Positions 1 to 6,046 of a stretch of 10,503 bases of DNA are shown piece after piece. The stretch is from JAEZFI01 sp044508215 (lineage in GTDB: Bacteria > Actinomycetota > Acidimicrobiia > Acidimicrobiales > Microtrichaceae): the NCBI GenBank assembly GCA_044508215.1, contig JBIQID010000112.1, positions 1 to 10,503 on the forward strand, in the 5' to 3' direction. The notes beneath the pieces were generated by a model. The model worked only from the letters and a program-made list of their open reading frames with translations, was not told where the DNA came from and searched no databases. Made by a program: the position numbers and the translations under genes. Numbering within the stretch: position 1 is the first letter of the stretch; each line of letters opens with the position of its first letter.

Positions 1-1169
1 GCCACCGCGGGCAGCTCGGTCGCCGGATCGCAGTCGAACCGTGCGGTCGACGAGTCGACGCCGGTCAGGAAGAAGCGCGCCAGCTGCTCGCCGTCGGGCC
101 CCTCCGCCGCCTCGGCCAGCAGCTGCTCCCGGCGGGCGACCAGCTCCCGCGCGCGATCCGCCGCGGGGATGTCGTGGAGCGCCCGCCATGACGGGTGCCG
201 ATCGAACGGCGTCGACCCGCCGAGCGCGAAGAGCACGCCGATCCCCCGGCTCGTGGTCTGCGGACGGATCTGCGCCCCGGCGCCGTTCGCGTCCTTCGCC
301 AGCTCGATCGCGAGGAGGTGGTGCTCGGGGTTCGCGAACGTGTGGGTGAGGTTGAAGGTGATGGGCCGGCCGGTCGCGATCGACAGGTCCCGCATCCAGG
401 CCAGCTCGGAACGGCAGCGCGGCTCGCTCGGGCCCTCGCCGTCGAAGCGCGGCGCCAGCTCGATCACCCCACGGCCCAGGTCGGCGAGGACCTGGCCGAG
501 CGCCCCCAGCTCACGCTCATCCGCGAACGTGCCGGGCACGTTCCGCCCGTCGGGAGCGGTGTGCCGCAGGGTGCGGGAGGTGGAGAACCCCAGCGCACCT
601 GCCGCCATGCCGGCACGGAGCAGTTCGGCCATCTCCCCGAGCTGCGCGTCGCTCGGAGCGGCCTCCGGGTCGAGCGACGCGTCGCCCATCGCCCAGTAGC
701 GGAGCGCCGAGTGGCCGACCATCCCTCCGACGTTCACTCCCTTCGCGGTCCGGTCCAGCGAGTCGAGGTACTGGTCGTAGGTCTCCCAGTCCCACGGGAG
801 GCCGTCGAGGATGGCCTCGGCCGGGATGTCCTCCACCGATTCCATGGTCCGTGCGAGCTGCTCGCGGTCGGCCGGGCGGCAGGGGGCGAAGGTCATCCCG
901 CAGTTGCCCATCACGATCGACGTCACGCCGTGCCAGCAGGAAGAGGTGGCGAGCGGGTCCCAGCCGATCTGCGCGTCGTAGTGCGTGTGGATGTCGACGA
1001 AGCCGGGGGTGACCAACAGGCCGTCGGCGTCGACCTCACGGGCGCCGCTGTCGGTGACCCGACCCACCTGGGTGATCCGGTCCCCGTCGATCGCGACGTC
1101 CGCGGTGCGTGCCGGCGCACCGGTGCCGTCCACCACCGTGCCGCTGCGGATGACGAGGTCGTGAGCCAT
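1..1169 (-). CDS. N-acyl-D-amino-acid deacylase family amidohydrolase (C-terminus cut by window edge)
   Basis: Metal-dependent amidohydrolase of the D-aminoacylase type, a family that hydrolyses N-acyl-D-amino acids or related cyclic amides in the cytoplasm. The frame is open from ATG at 1169 to the window edge, giving 389 complete codons; family members usually run to about 480-580 residues, so the C-terminal part is missing. Visible signatures: the N-terminal amidohydrolase strand VIRSGTVVDGTG (residues 6-17), the metal-binding DIHTHYD (H61, H63), GNCG with C90, which matches the zinc-ligand cysteine of D-aminoacylases, GHSALR (152-157), GFSTSR (194-199) and THTF with H276. No signal peptide is present. 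There is no clear Shine-Dalgarno, but TAGCCT lies 7 nt upstream of the ATG, suggesting a leaderless transcript. It is divergent from the SCO1 operon across 128 bp. The family is confident; the substrate is not predictable. Confidence 0.88.
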   Translation of the reverse strand, partial: MAHDLVIRSGTVVDGTGAPARTADVAIDGDRITQVGRVTDSGAREVDADGLLVTPGFVDIHTHYDAQIGWDPLATSSCWHGVTSIVMGNCGMTFAPCRPADREQLARTMESVEDIPAEAILDGLPWDWETYDQYLDSLDRTAKGVNVGGMVGHSALRYWAMGDASLDPEAAPSDAQLGEMAELLRAGMAAGALGFSTSRTLRHTAPDGRNVPGTFADERELGALGQVLADLGRGVIELAPRFDGEGPSEPRCRSELAWMRDLSIATGRPITFNLTHTFANPEHHLLAIELAKDANGAGAQIRPQTTSRGIGVLFALGGSTPFDRHPSWRALHDIPAADRARELVARREQLLAEAAEGPDGEQLARFFLTGVDSSTARFDCDPATELPAV

Positions 1170-1176
1170 GGGCGGG

Positions 1177-1182
1177 AGGCTA
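1177..1182 (-). promoter_or_regulatory. Candidate -10 box (TAGCCT) of a leaderless promoter for the amidohydrolase
   Basis: On the minus strand TAGCCT fits the TANNNT -10 pattern and ends 7 nt before the ATG at 1169, the distance expected if transcription starts at the A of the start codon. No -35 match is evident. The same arrangement recurs at 5966-5971, 7926-7931 and 9306-9311, which is the main support. Confidence 0.45.
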
Positions 1183-1243
1183 CGGGACGGCGACCGCTCG
1201 CCGGGCGCCGTGTCCAGGGTCACAGGTGGACTGCTCGCTTCCG

Positions 1244-1270
1244 GGAACTCCGATGCCCGGTCGGACGACC
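1244..1270 (+). promoter_or_regulatory. Candidate ECF-type promoter of the SCO1 operon
   Basis: GGAAC (1244-1248, preceded by another G) resembles the GGAAC -35 element recognised by many ECF sigma factors. CGACC follows after 17 nt (1266-1270) as a possible -10 element, continuing TCGTA. A transcript starting shortly after would reach the AGGAGGT ribosome binding site at 1284-1290. A very similar GGGAAC-N18-CGACC-CCGTC element lies upstream of the PCuAC gene, and an ECF sigma gene is nearby. The assignment to that sigma factor is inference. Confidence 0.4.
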
Positions 1271-1297
1271 TCGTAGGGGAGACAGGAGGTCGGTGTC

Positions 1298-1963
1298 GTG
1301 GAGGAAGGTTGGTCACGGGGTGGCGGTGGGCACGTTCGCCGTGCCGGGTGGCGGATCGTCGCCGCCTGCGCCGCGGTCGCGGTGCTCGCGGCGTGCGGAG
1401 GTGGCCCGGCGAGCGGCGGCGACGCCGGCTCGGGAGCGTCCGAGCTCGCCGGCTACACGCTGGAGCCGGCCCCGGAGGTCGGCGACCTCGACCTGCCTGA
1501 CGTCACCGCTGGCGGCGAGCCGATGTCGCTGCGTGCGTCCGACGGCGGGCTGCTGGCCGTGTTCTTCGGCTACACGAGCTGCCCCGACGTGTGCCCGCTC
1601 ACGATGGCGCACCTCAGCGGCGTGGCGAAGGGCGACGTGGGCGTCCCCTTCGAGGTCGCGATGGTCACCGTCGACCCCGGGCGCGACACGGAGACGGTGC
1701 TGGGGGGCTACGTGACGGGCTTCCTCGACGCTGCGCACGGGCTCCGGACCGAGGACGACTCGGCGCTGCGTGCGGTGACGAACCGCCTGGGCGTCGACTA
1801 CACGGTGAACGAGGCCGACGACGGTTCCGTCGAGGTGGGCCACACCGGCTCCACCTTCGTGCTGGACGACGAGGGGAAGGTCGTCGTGGTCTGGCCGTAC
1901 GGGACCACCCCCGACGACATGCGCTCCGACCTGGGCCTGCTCGCGGCGCCCGCGGCACGGTGA
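1298..1963 (+). CDS. SCO1/SenC family copper-delivery lipoprotein
   Basis: SCO1/SenC proteins are membrane-anchored thioredoxin-fold proteins on the outer face of the cytoplasmic membrane; they bind copper and help build the CuA centre of cytochrome c oxidase. The 221-residue protein has an N-terminal hydrophobic segment (about 19-32) ending in the lipobox VLAAC, so C33 would be lipidated. The copper-binding YTSCPDVCPLT follows (C95 and C99, CxxxC), and the third ligand is H182 in VGHTGSTFVLD. VTVDPGRD (123-130) is the usual family motif. The GTG start at 1298 is chosen because a perfect AGGAGGT (1284-1290) sits 7 nt upstream. It is the first gene of a three-gene operon: its TGA overlaps the next GTG as GTGA. 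Both cysteines and the histidine are intact, so it should be functional. Confidence 0.95.
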   Translation: MEEGWSRGGGGHVRRAGWRIVAACAAVAVLAACGGGPASGGDAGSGASELAGYTLEPAPEVGDLDLPDVTAGGEPMSLRASDGGLLAVFFGYTSCPDVCPLTMAHLSGVAKGDVGVPFEVAMVTVDPGRDTETVLGGYVTGFLDAAHGLRTEDDSALRAVTNRLGVDYTVNEADDGSVEVGHTGSTFVLDDEGKVVVVWPYGTTPDDMRSDLGLLAAPAAR

Positions 1964-2391
1964 CCCACGCGCCTTCCTCCGCCGCCGGCCGCGGACCGCA
2001 AACGGTCCGTCGTCCGGTCGCATCGACGGTGATCGCCCTCGTCGCCGCCACCTTCGTGGTCGCAACCCTGGCAGCCTGCGGTGGGCCCGACGGCCTCCGG
2101 GTCGCCGACGCCGACGCCGGGCGGGCACCGGACTTCAGCTTCACGATCCCGAGTGGCACCGGGGAGCTCGTCGACCGGGGCGAAGCCACCGACGTGCTGC
2201 CCGAACGGCTCGACGCCCGCGTCGGGGAGACCATCCGGATCGTGAACGAGGACACCCGGGGCCACGTCGTGGGACCCTTCTTCGTGGCGGCAGGCACGAC
2301 GCTCCGCCAGACGTTCGCGTCGCCGGGACGCCTCGAGGGCATCTGCTCAGCGCACGTGAGCGGGCGGTTCGTCCTCGAGGTGCGGCCGTGA
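1960..2391 (+). CDS. Cupredoxin-like lipoprotein, putative copper binding
   Basis: A 143-residue predicted lipoprotein. The N-terminal hydrophobic stretch (about 20-38) ends in the lipobox TLAAC with C40 as the lipidation site. The remaining ~100 residues look like one small beta-barrel of the cupredoxin type: GETIRIVNEDTRGHVV (89-104) supplies a candidate ligand H102, and ICSAH near the C-terminus supplies C129 and H132, the His...Cys-x2-His order of type-1 copper sites. The axial methionine that usually follows is absent; the sequence continues VSGRFVLEV. The GTG start at 1960 overlaps the SCO1 stop (GTGA) with no ribosome binding site of its own, so translation is probably coupled. Its place between SCO1 and a His-rich membrane protein supports a role in envelope copper transfer. 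The fold is inferred by pattern and the specific function is unknown. Confidence 0.7.
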   Translation: MTHAPSSAAGRGPQTVRRPVASTVIALVAATFVVATLAACGGPDGLRVADADAGRAPDFSFTIPSGTGELVDRGEATDVLPERLDARVGETIRIVNEDTRGHVVGPFFVAAGTTLRQTFASPGRLEGICSAHVSGRFVLEVRP

Positions 2392-3491
2392 GCGGGCGCC
2401 GGTGGGGACGCCGCCGGTGGGGGCGGGCCGTCGTCGTGTGGGCAGCGGTCGCCGTGCTGCTCGTGGCCGCGGCGCCGCCGGCGTCGGCCGATCCGCCGGG
2501 GCCCACCGACTACCGGACCGTGATCTCGTCGGTCGACCCGCCGGTCCCCGGGCTCCGCGCCCGGATCATCGGCGGCGACTCCTTCTTCGAGCTGGGCGTG
2601 CCCCGTGGGAAGCGGGTGGTGGTCATCGGCTACGCGGGCGAGCGCTTCCTGGAGGTGCTCCCGTCGGGCGAGGTGCGGGAGGACCGCGCGTCGATCACCT
2701 ACTGGACGAGCCGGTCGCGCTACGGCGCCGACGTGCCCGACCACGTCGAGGACGACGGCCAGCCCCGCTGGACCACGGTGGCGGAGGATGGTCGCTACGC
2801 GTGGCACGACCATCGTGCGCACTGGATGAACGACTTCCGGCCGCCGGGTCGTGCCCCGGGCGACCAGATCCTCGAGGCCGTGATCCCGGTGGAGGTGGAC
2901 GGTGAGCCGGTCGAGATCATGGTGCAGTCGTTCTGGCTACCTGCGCCGTCGCCGGTGCCTCCGCTCCTCGGCGCTGTCGCAGGTGCCTGCCTCGCCGGGA
3001 TCGTGCTGTGGCGCCGGCAGCGCTCGGGTCAGGGGTGGGTCGCCGACGGCGCCTTGCTCGCCGCTGGCATCGCAGCCGCTGCGGTCGGTGTGGTGCAGGT
3101 CCGTTCCGTCCCCGCCGAGACCGGACCGCCGTTCGTGGCGTGGCTGTTGCCGCTCACCGCGATCGTGGCCGTGGCCGCTGCGGTGGTGCTCGAACGGCGT
3201 GACCGCAGGGCCGACGACCGACAGCCGGTCATCGACGTGCGTGGCCCAGGGCTGAGGGCACTCGCCGGGATCGAGCTGCTGGTGTGGGTCGCACAGCGGA
3301 GCGGCGTCCTCACCGCTGCGATCCTGCCGACCGACGCCCCCTTCTGGCTCGACCGCAGCGTCACCGCCGCCGTGGCGGTGGTGGCGACGGTCGCCGCGGC
3401 GACGGCGCTGCGCTCCCTCCTCGCGCAGCTCAGGGCGCCTCGTCGCGCACCTCGACCTCCACGGACCTCGTCCCCGCTTCCCGGAACGTGA
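2388..3491 (+). CDS. Exported multi-pass membrane protein with WHDHRAHWM motif, putative copper-related, function unknown
   Basis: A 367-residue protein I cannot assign to a named family. It starts with an Arg-rich n-region and a hydrophobic core (14-30) ending in a signal-peptidase-I-like ASA-D site at 34/35. An extracytoplasmic domain of about 150 residues follows. It contains FELGVPRGKRVVVIGYAGE (67-85), PDHVEDD (117-123) with H119, and RYAWHDHRAHWM (136-147), in which H140, H142 and H145 plus M147 are obvious candidate metal ligands. The C-terminal half has about four hydrophobic segments (192-207, 220-237, 250-268, 325-341) and ends in a short Arg/Pro-rich cytoplasmic tail. GAGGTG at 2377-2382 lies 5 nt before the GTG start, which itself overlaps the previous stop as GTGA. 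As third gene of the SCO1 operon, a copper role is a reasonable inference. Its last 62 bp overlap the convergent PCuAC gene. Confidence 0.85.
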   Translation: MSGRRWGRRRWGRAVVVWAAVAVLLVAAAPPASADPPGPTDYRTVISSVDPPVPGLRARIIGGDSFFELGVPRGKRVVVIGYAGERFLEVLPSGEVREDRASITYWTSRSRYGADVPDHVEDDGQPRWTTVAEDGRYAWHDHRAHWMNDFRPPGRAPGDQILEAVIPVEVDGEPVEIMVQSFWLPAPSPVPPLLGAVAGACLAGIVLWRRQRSGQGWVADGALLAAGIAAAAVGVVQVRSVPAETGPPFVAWLLPLTAIVAVAAAVVLERRDRRADDRQPVIDVRGPGLRALAGIELLVWVAQRSGVLTAAILPTDAPFWLDRSVTAAVAVVATVAAATALRSLLAQLRAPRRAPRPPRTSSPLPGT

Positions 3492-3942
3492 GCGTCACCT
3501 CGAACCTGCTGCCGGCCTCGAGCGGCCCAGCCAGCTCCTCCAGCATGAGGTGCAGCCCGCCGGGCTCGAGTCGCACCACCTCACCAGATGGGAGCGGCAC
3601 CTGGTCGACGGGCCGCATCGAGGTCATGTCGTGGCCACCGTGGTCGTGGTCGTGCGACTCGTGGTCGTCGTCGTGCCCCTCGCCCACCACCGTCTCGTGG
3701 ATGGATGCGCTGCCCGCCACCTCGCCTGCCACGTCCACGCCCACCAGCACGTCGTCGGCATCGCTCTCGATGGTCATGTACGCCGCACCGGTCGTGACCG
3801 CTCCGCGCGTCGAGCGGGCCCACGCCCCCGACACCTCGGGACCGTCGGCGGCTGGGTCGCCACCACAGGCAGCGAGTGCTGCCACCAGCAGCACGACGAT
3901 GGCCGAGCGCGCAGCGGGACGGGGAGCAGGGCAGGTTCTCAT
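3430..3942 (-). CDS. PCuAC family copper chaperone lipoprotein with His-rich insertion
   Basis: PCuAC-type proteins are periplasmic or exported copper chaperones that act with SCO1 in loading the CuA site of cytochrome c oxidase. This 170-residue protein has a hydrophobic N-terminus (about 14-24), a lipobox ALAAC with C26, then the PCuAC domain: WARST (41-45), GAAYMTIES (52-60), SIHETV (80-85; H82), MTSMRPVDQVPLPSG (106-120; M106, M109), and PGGLHLML (127-134; H131, M133), which together reproduce the H/M ligand set of the family. Between H82 and M106 lies an Asp/His-rich insertion with H90, H94, H97, H99, H101 and H104. The ATG at 3942 is chosen because AGGAGGT (complement of 3948-3954) lies 5 nt upstream. 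It is downstream of the ECF sigma gene on the same strand and converges with the SCO1 operon, overlapping it by 62 bp. Confidence 0.93.
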   Translation of the reverse strand: MRTCPAPRPAARSAIVVLLVAALAACGGDPAADGPEVSGAWARSTRGAVTTGAAYMTIESDADDVLVGVDVAGEVAGSASIHETVVGEGHDDDHESHDHDHGGHDMTSMRPVDQVPLPSGEVVRLEPGGLHLMLEELAGPLEAGSRFEVTLTFREAGTRSVEVEVRDEAP

Positions 3943-4032
3943 TCTCGACCTCCTGGTCGACGGGGGGTTGCTCGGCCAGCGGCGGCGCCGGACCGGAGGG
4001 GTGGCCCACCCGACGGCGGACCGCGCCTCGAT

Positions 4033-4065
4033 GACGGGGTCGCTCGGGACCCCCGTTCTGGTTCC
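4033..4065 (-). promoter_or_regulatory. Candidate ECF-type promoter of the PCuAC gene
   Basis: Read on the minus strand, GGAAC (4065-4061, preceded by G) is followed after 18 nt by CGACC (4042-4038) and then CGTC (4036-4033). The element closely parallels GGGAAC-N17-CGACC-TCGTA upstream of the SCO1 operon. It lies in the 130-bp gap between the sigma gene and PCuAC, about 90 bp before the PCuAC start. A second reading pairs AGAAC (4059-4055) with CGTC at 18-nt spacing. Control by the neighbouring sigma factor is inferred. Confidence 0.35.
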
Positions 4066-4072
4066 CGTCGCG

Positions 4073-4615
4073 TCAGACGGCCCGCTCGGCGGACTCCTGC
4101 TCGGCCCGCTCCTGCTCGGCCAGCACGGCGCGAGCGCGGGCGACGCGGGAGCGGACGGTGCCGATCGGGCAGTCGAGCACTGTCGCGGCCTCCTCGTAGC
4201 GGAGCCCCAGCAGCTGTGTGAGCACGAAGGCTGCGCGACGGTCGGGATCCAGCACGTCCAGCACATCGGACGTGACCGCAGGCGCCGGCGCGTCCTCGCG
4301 CGGGACGACCGCCCTCACCCGTTCCATCAGCCGTCGCTCCCGTTGGCGCCGCCGCACGTGGTCGGCGCACACCCGGCGGGCGATCGAGAGCAGCCACACC
4401 TGCACGGGAGCCTCCCCCCGGTACCGCGGGAGTGCGGAGAGGGCCCGCAGGTACGTGTCCTGCACCAGGTCCTCCACGTGGCCCGGGGTGCCCAGGTGGT
4501 GGCAGAGGCGCCAGACCGCCGGCTGCGTCCGCCGCACCAGTTCGGCCAGTGCCACGTCGTCGCCCTCGGCCGCTGCAGCGGCGTAGGCGCGCAGCGGATC
4601 GGCGCGATCGGACAT
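4073..4615 (-). CDS. ECF-family (sigma-70) RNA polymerase sigma factor
   Basis: A 180-residue alternative sigma factor of the extracytoplasmic-function type, which directs RNA polymerase to a small stress or metal regulon. Region 2 spans about residues 22-95, with the -10-binding and core-binding part HVEDLVQDTYLRAL (46-59), PRYRGEAPVQVWLLSIAR (63-80) and the basic RRVCADHVRRRQRERR (80-95). Region 4 spans about 118-165, with DPDRRAAFVLTQLLGLRYEE (123-142) and the recognition helix CPIGTVRSRVARAR (149-162). There is no additional C-terminal sensory domain, only a short Glu/Ala-rich tail. The ATG at 4615 gives the normal family length; the ribosome binding site is weak. A zinc-finger anti-sigma-like gene starts 62 bp away on the opposite strand, and PCuAC follows downstream, suggesting control of envelope copper genes. 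Subgroup is not determined. Confidence 0.94.
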   Translation of the reverse strand: MSDRADPLRAYAAAAAEGDDVALAELVRRTQPAVWRLCHHLGTPGHVEDLVQDTYLRALSALPRYRGEAPVQVWLLSIARRVCADHVRRRQRERRLMERVRAVVPREDAPAPAVTSDVLDVLDPDRRAAFVLTQLLGLRYEEAATVLDCPIGTVRSRVARARAVLAEQERAEQESAERAV

Positions 4616-4677
4616 GCGAGCATGATCTCGATGTACCTGCGCGACCTCAAATCCACGCCGGCCGGGGCGAGCGCGAC

Positions 4678-5334
4678 GTGAGCGTCGGATCGCCGACCGG
4701 CACCTCCTGCGAGCGGTGGCAGGAAGCGATCTCCGCGCTGGCGGACGGCGAGGATGCCGGCATCGACGCACGCCTCGTCGCCGCGCACGTGGAACGGTGC
4801 GCGCCCTGCGCTGCCTTCGAGGAGCGTTGCCGCAGCGGCCGCGGGCTGGTGGGGGCTGCGCCGGAGATGCCCGACGTGTCGCGCGGCGTGGTCCGGAGCG
4901 CCCGAAGAGCTGATCGCGACTCGCGCACCTGGTGGGTGCGGCCGATCCTGGCGGTCGTCGCGATCGAGATCCTCGTGGTCTCGGTCCCCTCGCTCCTCGC
5001 CGTGTCGGCCGAGGGCGGCGCGGCGCACGACGCGCGACACCTCGGCGCGTTCTCCGCGGCCTACGCGGTGGGGCTGCTCGTGGTGGTGGCGCGCCCGGCA
5101 CGGGCCCGCACGATGCTGCCGGTCTCGATCGTCCTCGCCGCCGCGCTCGTGATCACCGCGGTGGTCGACCTCGTGCAGGGCCGCGTGCCGCTCGTGTCGG
5201 AGGCACGGCACCTGCCCGAGGTGTTGAGCGTGCCCCTCACCTGGCTGCTCGCAGTGCCACGGACTGGCCGGCCTGCCGCTGGGCCTTCGGCAGGGGCCAC
5301 CCTCCGCCCCGTCGACACCGACGACGCCCCCTGA
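4678..5334 (+). CDS. zf-HC2 anti-sigma-like multi-pass membrane protein
   Basis: A 218-residue protein with an N-terminal zinc-binding anti-sigma (ZAS/zf-HC2) module: SCERWQEAISALADGE (10-25) with C11, then HVERCAPC (37-44) giving the H-x3-C-x2-C signature (H37, C41, C44). This cytoplasmic module normally holds an ECF sigma factor inactive. A membrane domain of about four hydrophobic segments follows (88-109, 123-138, 147-166, about 184-194). Its loops contain HDARHLG (117-123), D164, E176 and H178, which could bind a ligand or metal on the outer face. The GTG at 4678 is the only start in this frame after the sigma gene's start; GGGGCGAG (4664-4671) is a weak ribosome binding site. Unusually, the gene is divergent from the sigma gene instead of downstream of it. 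That it is the cognate anti-sigma factor is inferred from the domain and adjacency. Confidence 0.88.
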   Translation: MSVGSPTGTSCERWQEAISALADGEDAGIDARLVAAHVERCAPCAAFEERCRSGRGLVGAAPEMPDVSRGVVRSARRADRDSRTWWVRPILAVVAIEILVVSVPSLLAVSAEGGAAHDARHLGAFSAAYAVGLLVVVARPARARTMLPVSIVLAAALVITAVVDLVQGRVPLVSEARHLPEVLSVPLTWLLAVPRTGRPAAGPSAGATLRPVDTDDAP

Positions 5335-5359
5335 CCGCGCAGCAGCCAGTGGCCGGGAG

Positions 5360-5959
5360 TCAGCGGGCGTGGCGGAGCACGGTGACCGCGAAGTCGGCCT
5401 CGTCGTGCCAAGCCTTCACGTCCCACGTGGCGAACCGGTGCTCGATCCGCAGGCCGGCGGCCTCCACGTCGGCGTCGAACTCACCCATGTCGACCCGGTC
5501 GATGTGGAAGCCCACGATCACGAAGCCGTCGGGCTGCACGTGGGCCGCGAGCCGCCGCAGCACCTCCTGCTGCGTGCCGGGCGCGAGGAACGGGATCACG
5601 TTGCCGGCCAGCACGGCGGCGTCGAACGGCTCCGCCTCGCCCTGCGCAGCGAGGTCCAGCTCGGAGAGGTCGGCGACCAGCCAGCGCGGACCCGGATGGT
5701 CCTCCTCGGCCGCGGCGATCAGCTCGGGGTCCGCGTCGACGCCCACCACGCGGTGACCGCGGGCGTGCAGCTCCGCCCCCACTCGACCCGGGCCGCAGCC
5801 TCCGTCGAGGATCCGGGCGCTCCGCTGCACCATCGCATCGACGAGGCGAGCCTCACCGGCGAGGTCGGCACCCTCCTGGGCCATCTTCCGGAACCGCTCG
5901 ATGTACCACTGCGAGTGCCCCTCGCCCGTGTCGGTCACCCACCTCGTCGGCTGCGCCAT
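5360..5959 (-). CDS. Class I SAM-dependent methyltransferase, substrate unknown
   Basis: A 199-residue cytoplasmic protein with the Rossmann-like methyltransferase fold. Motif I is ARILDGGCGPGRVGAEL (48-64), the SAM-binding glycine loop. The acidic residue after strand 2 is in VVGVDADPELIAAA (71-84; D75 and D77). Motif II is WLVADLSELDL (93-103), FDAAVLAGNVIPFL (112-125) is the strand-4 motif, and LRRLAAHVQPDGFVIVGF (134-151) the post-motif helix and strand. The N-terminus QWYIERFRKMAQEGADL resembles that of uncharacterised actinobacterial methyltransferases; the acceptor cannot be told. The ATG at 5959 starts the fold correctly. TAGGGT lies 6 nt upstream, so a leaderless start is possible, though the GGTGGGG there could also act as a ribosome binding site. 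It converges with the anti-sigma-like gene, leaving a 25-bp gap, and no functional link to the copper genes is apparent. Confidence 0.92.
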   Translation of the reverse strand: MAQPTRWVTDTGEGHSQWYIERFRKMAQEGADLAGEARLVDAMVQRSARILDGGCGPGRVGAELHARGHRVVGVDADPELIAAAEEDHPGPRWLVADLSELDLAAQGEAEPFDAAVLAGNVIPFLAPGTQQEVLRRLAAHVQPDGFVIVGFHIDRVDMGEFDADVEAAGLRIEHRFATWDVKAWHDEADFAVTVLRHAR

Positions 5960-5965
5960 GGCCCC

Positions 5966-5971
5966 ACCCTA
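5966..5971 (-). promoter_or_regulatory. Candidate -10 box (TAGGGT) before the methyltransferase
   Basis: Minus-strand TAGGGT fits TANNNT and ends 6 nt before the ATG at 5959. Its 3' part overlaps a G-rich stretch that could instead be a weak ribosome binding site, so this is the weakest of the four similar sites in the window. Confidence 0.35.
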
Positions 5972-6046
5972 TGACCGCGTGCGGTAAGCGACCCGGGTAG
6001 CGGAGGACGAAGAAGGCCGAGGAACGAGGCCGAACCTGAGCCGCAG

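Noticed and set aside
195..1715. Long open plus-strand frame antisense to the amidohydrolase and running into SCO1
   Set aside because: Its translation is low-complexity Arg/Gly/Val-rich with no domain, it is antisense to a gene with clear metal-binding motifs, and long shadow frames are expected at this GC content.
3284..4681. Long open plus-strand frame across PCuAC and the sigma gene
   Set aside because: It is antisense to two well-supported genes and its translation is Ser/Thr/Pro and Arg-rich without motif. Only its last codons were kept as a possible leader micro-ORF.
5331..5363. CTGAC...GTCAG inverted repeat between the convergent anti-sigma-like and methyltransferase genes
   Set aside because: The arms are only 5 bp with a 23-nt loop and no T-run; this could easily be chance, so it is not called a bidirectional terminator.
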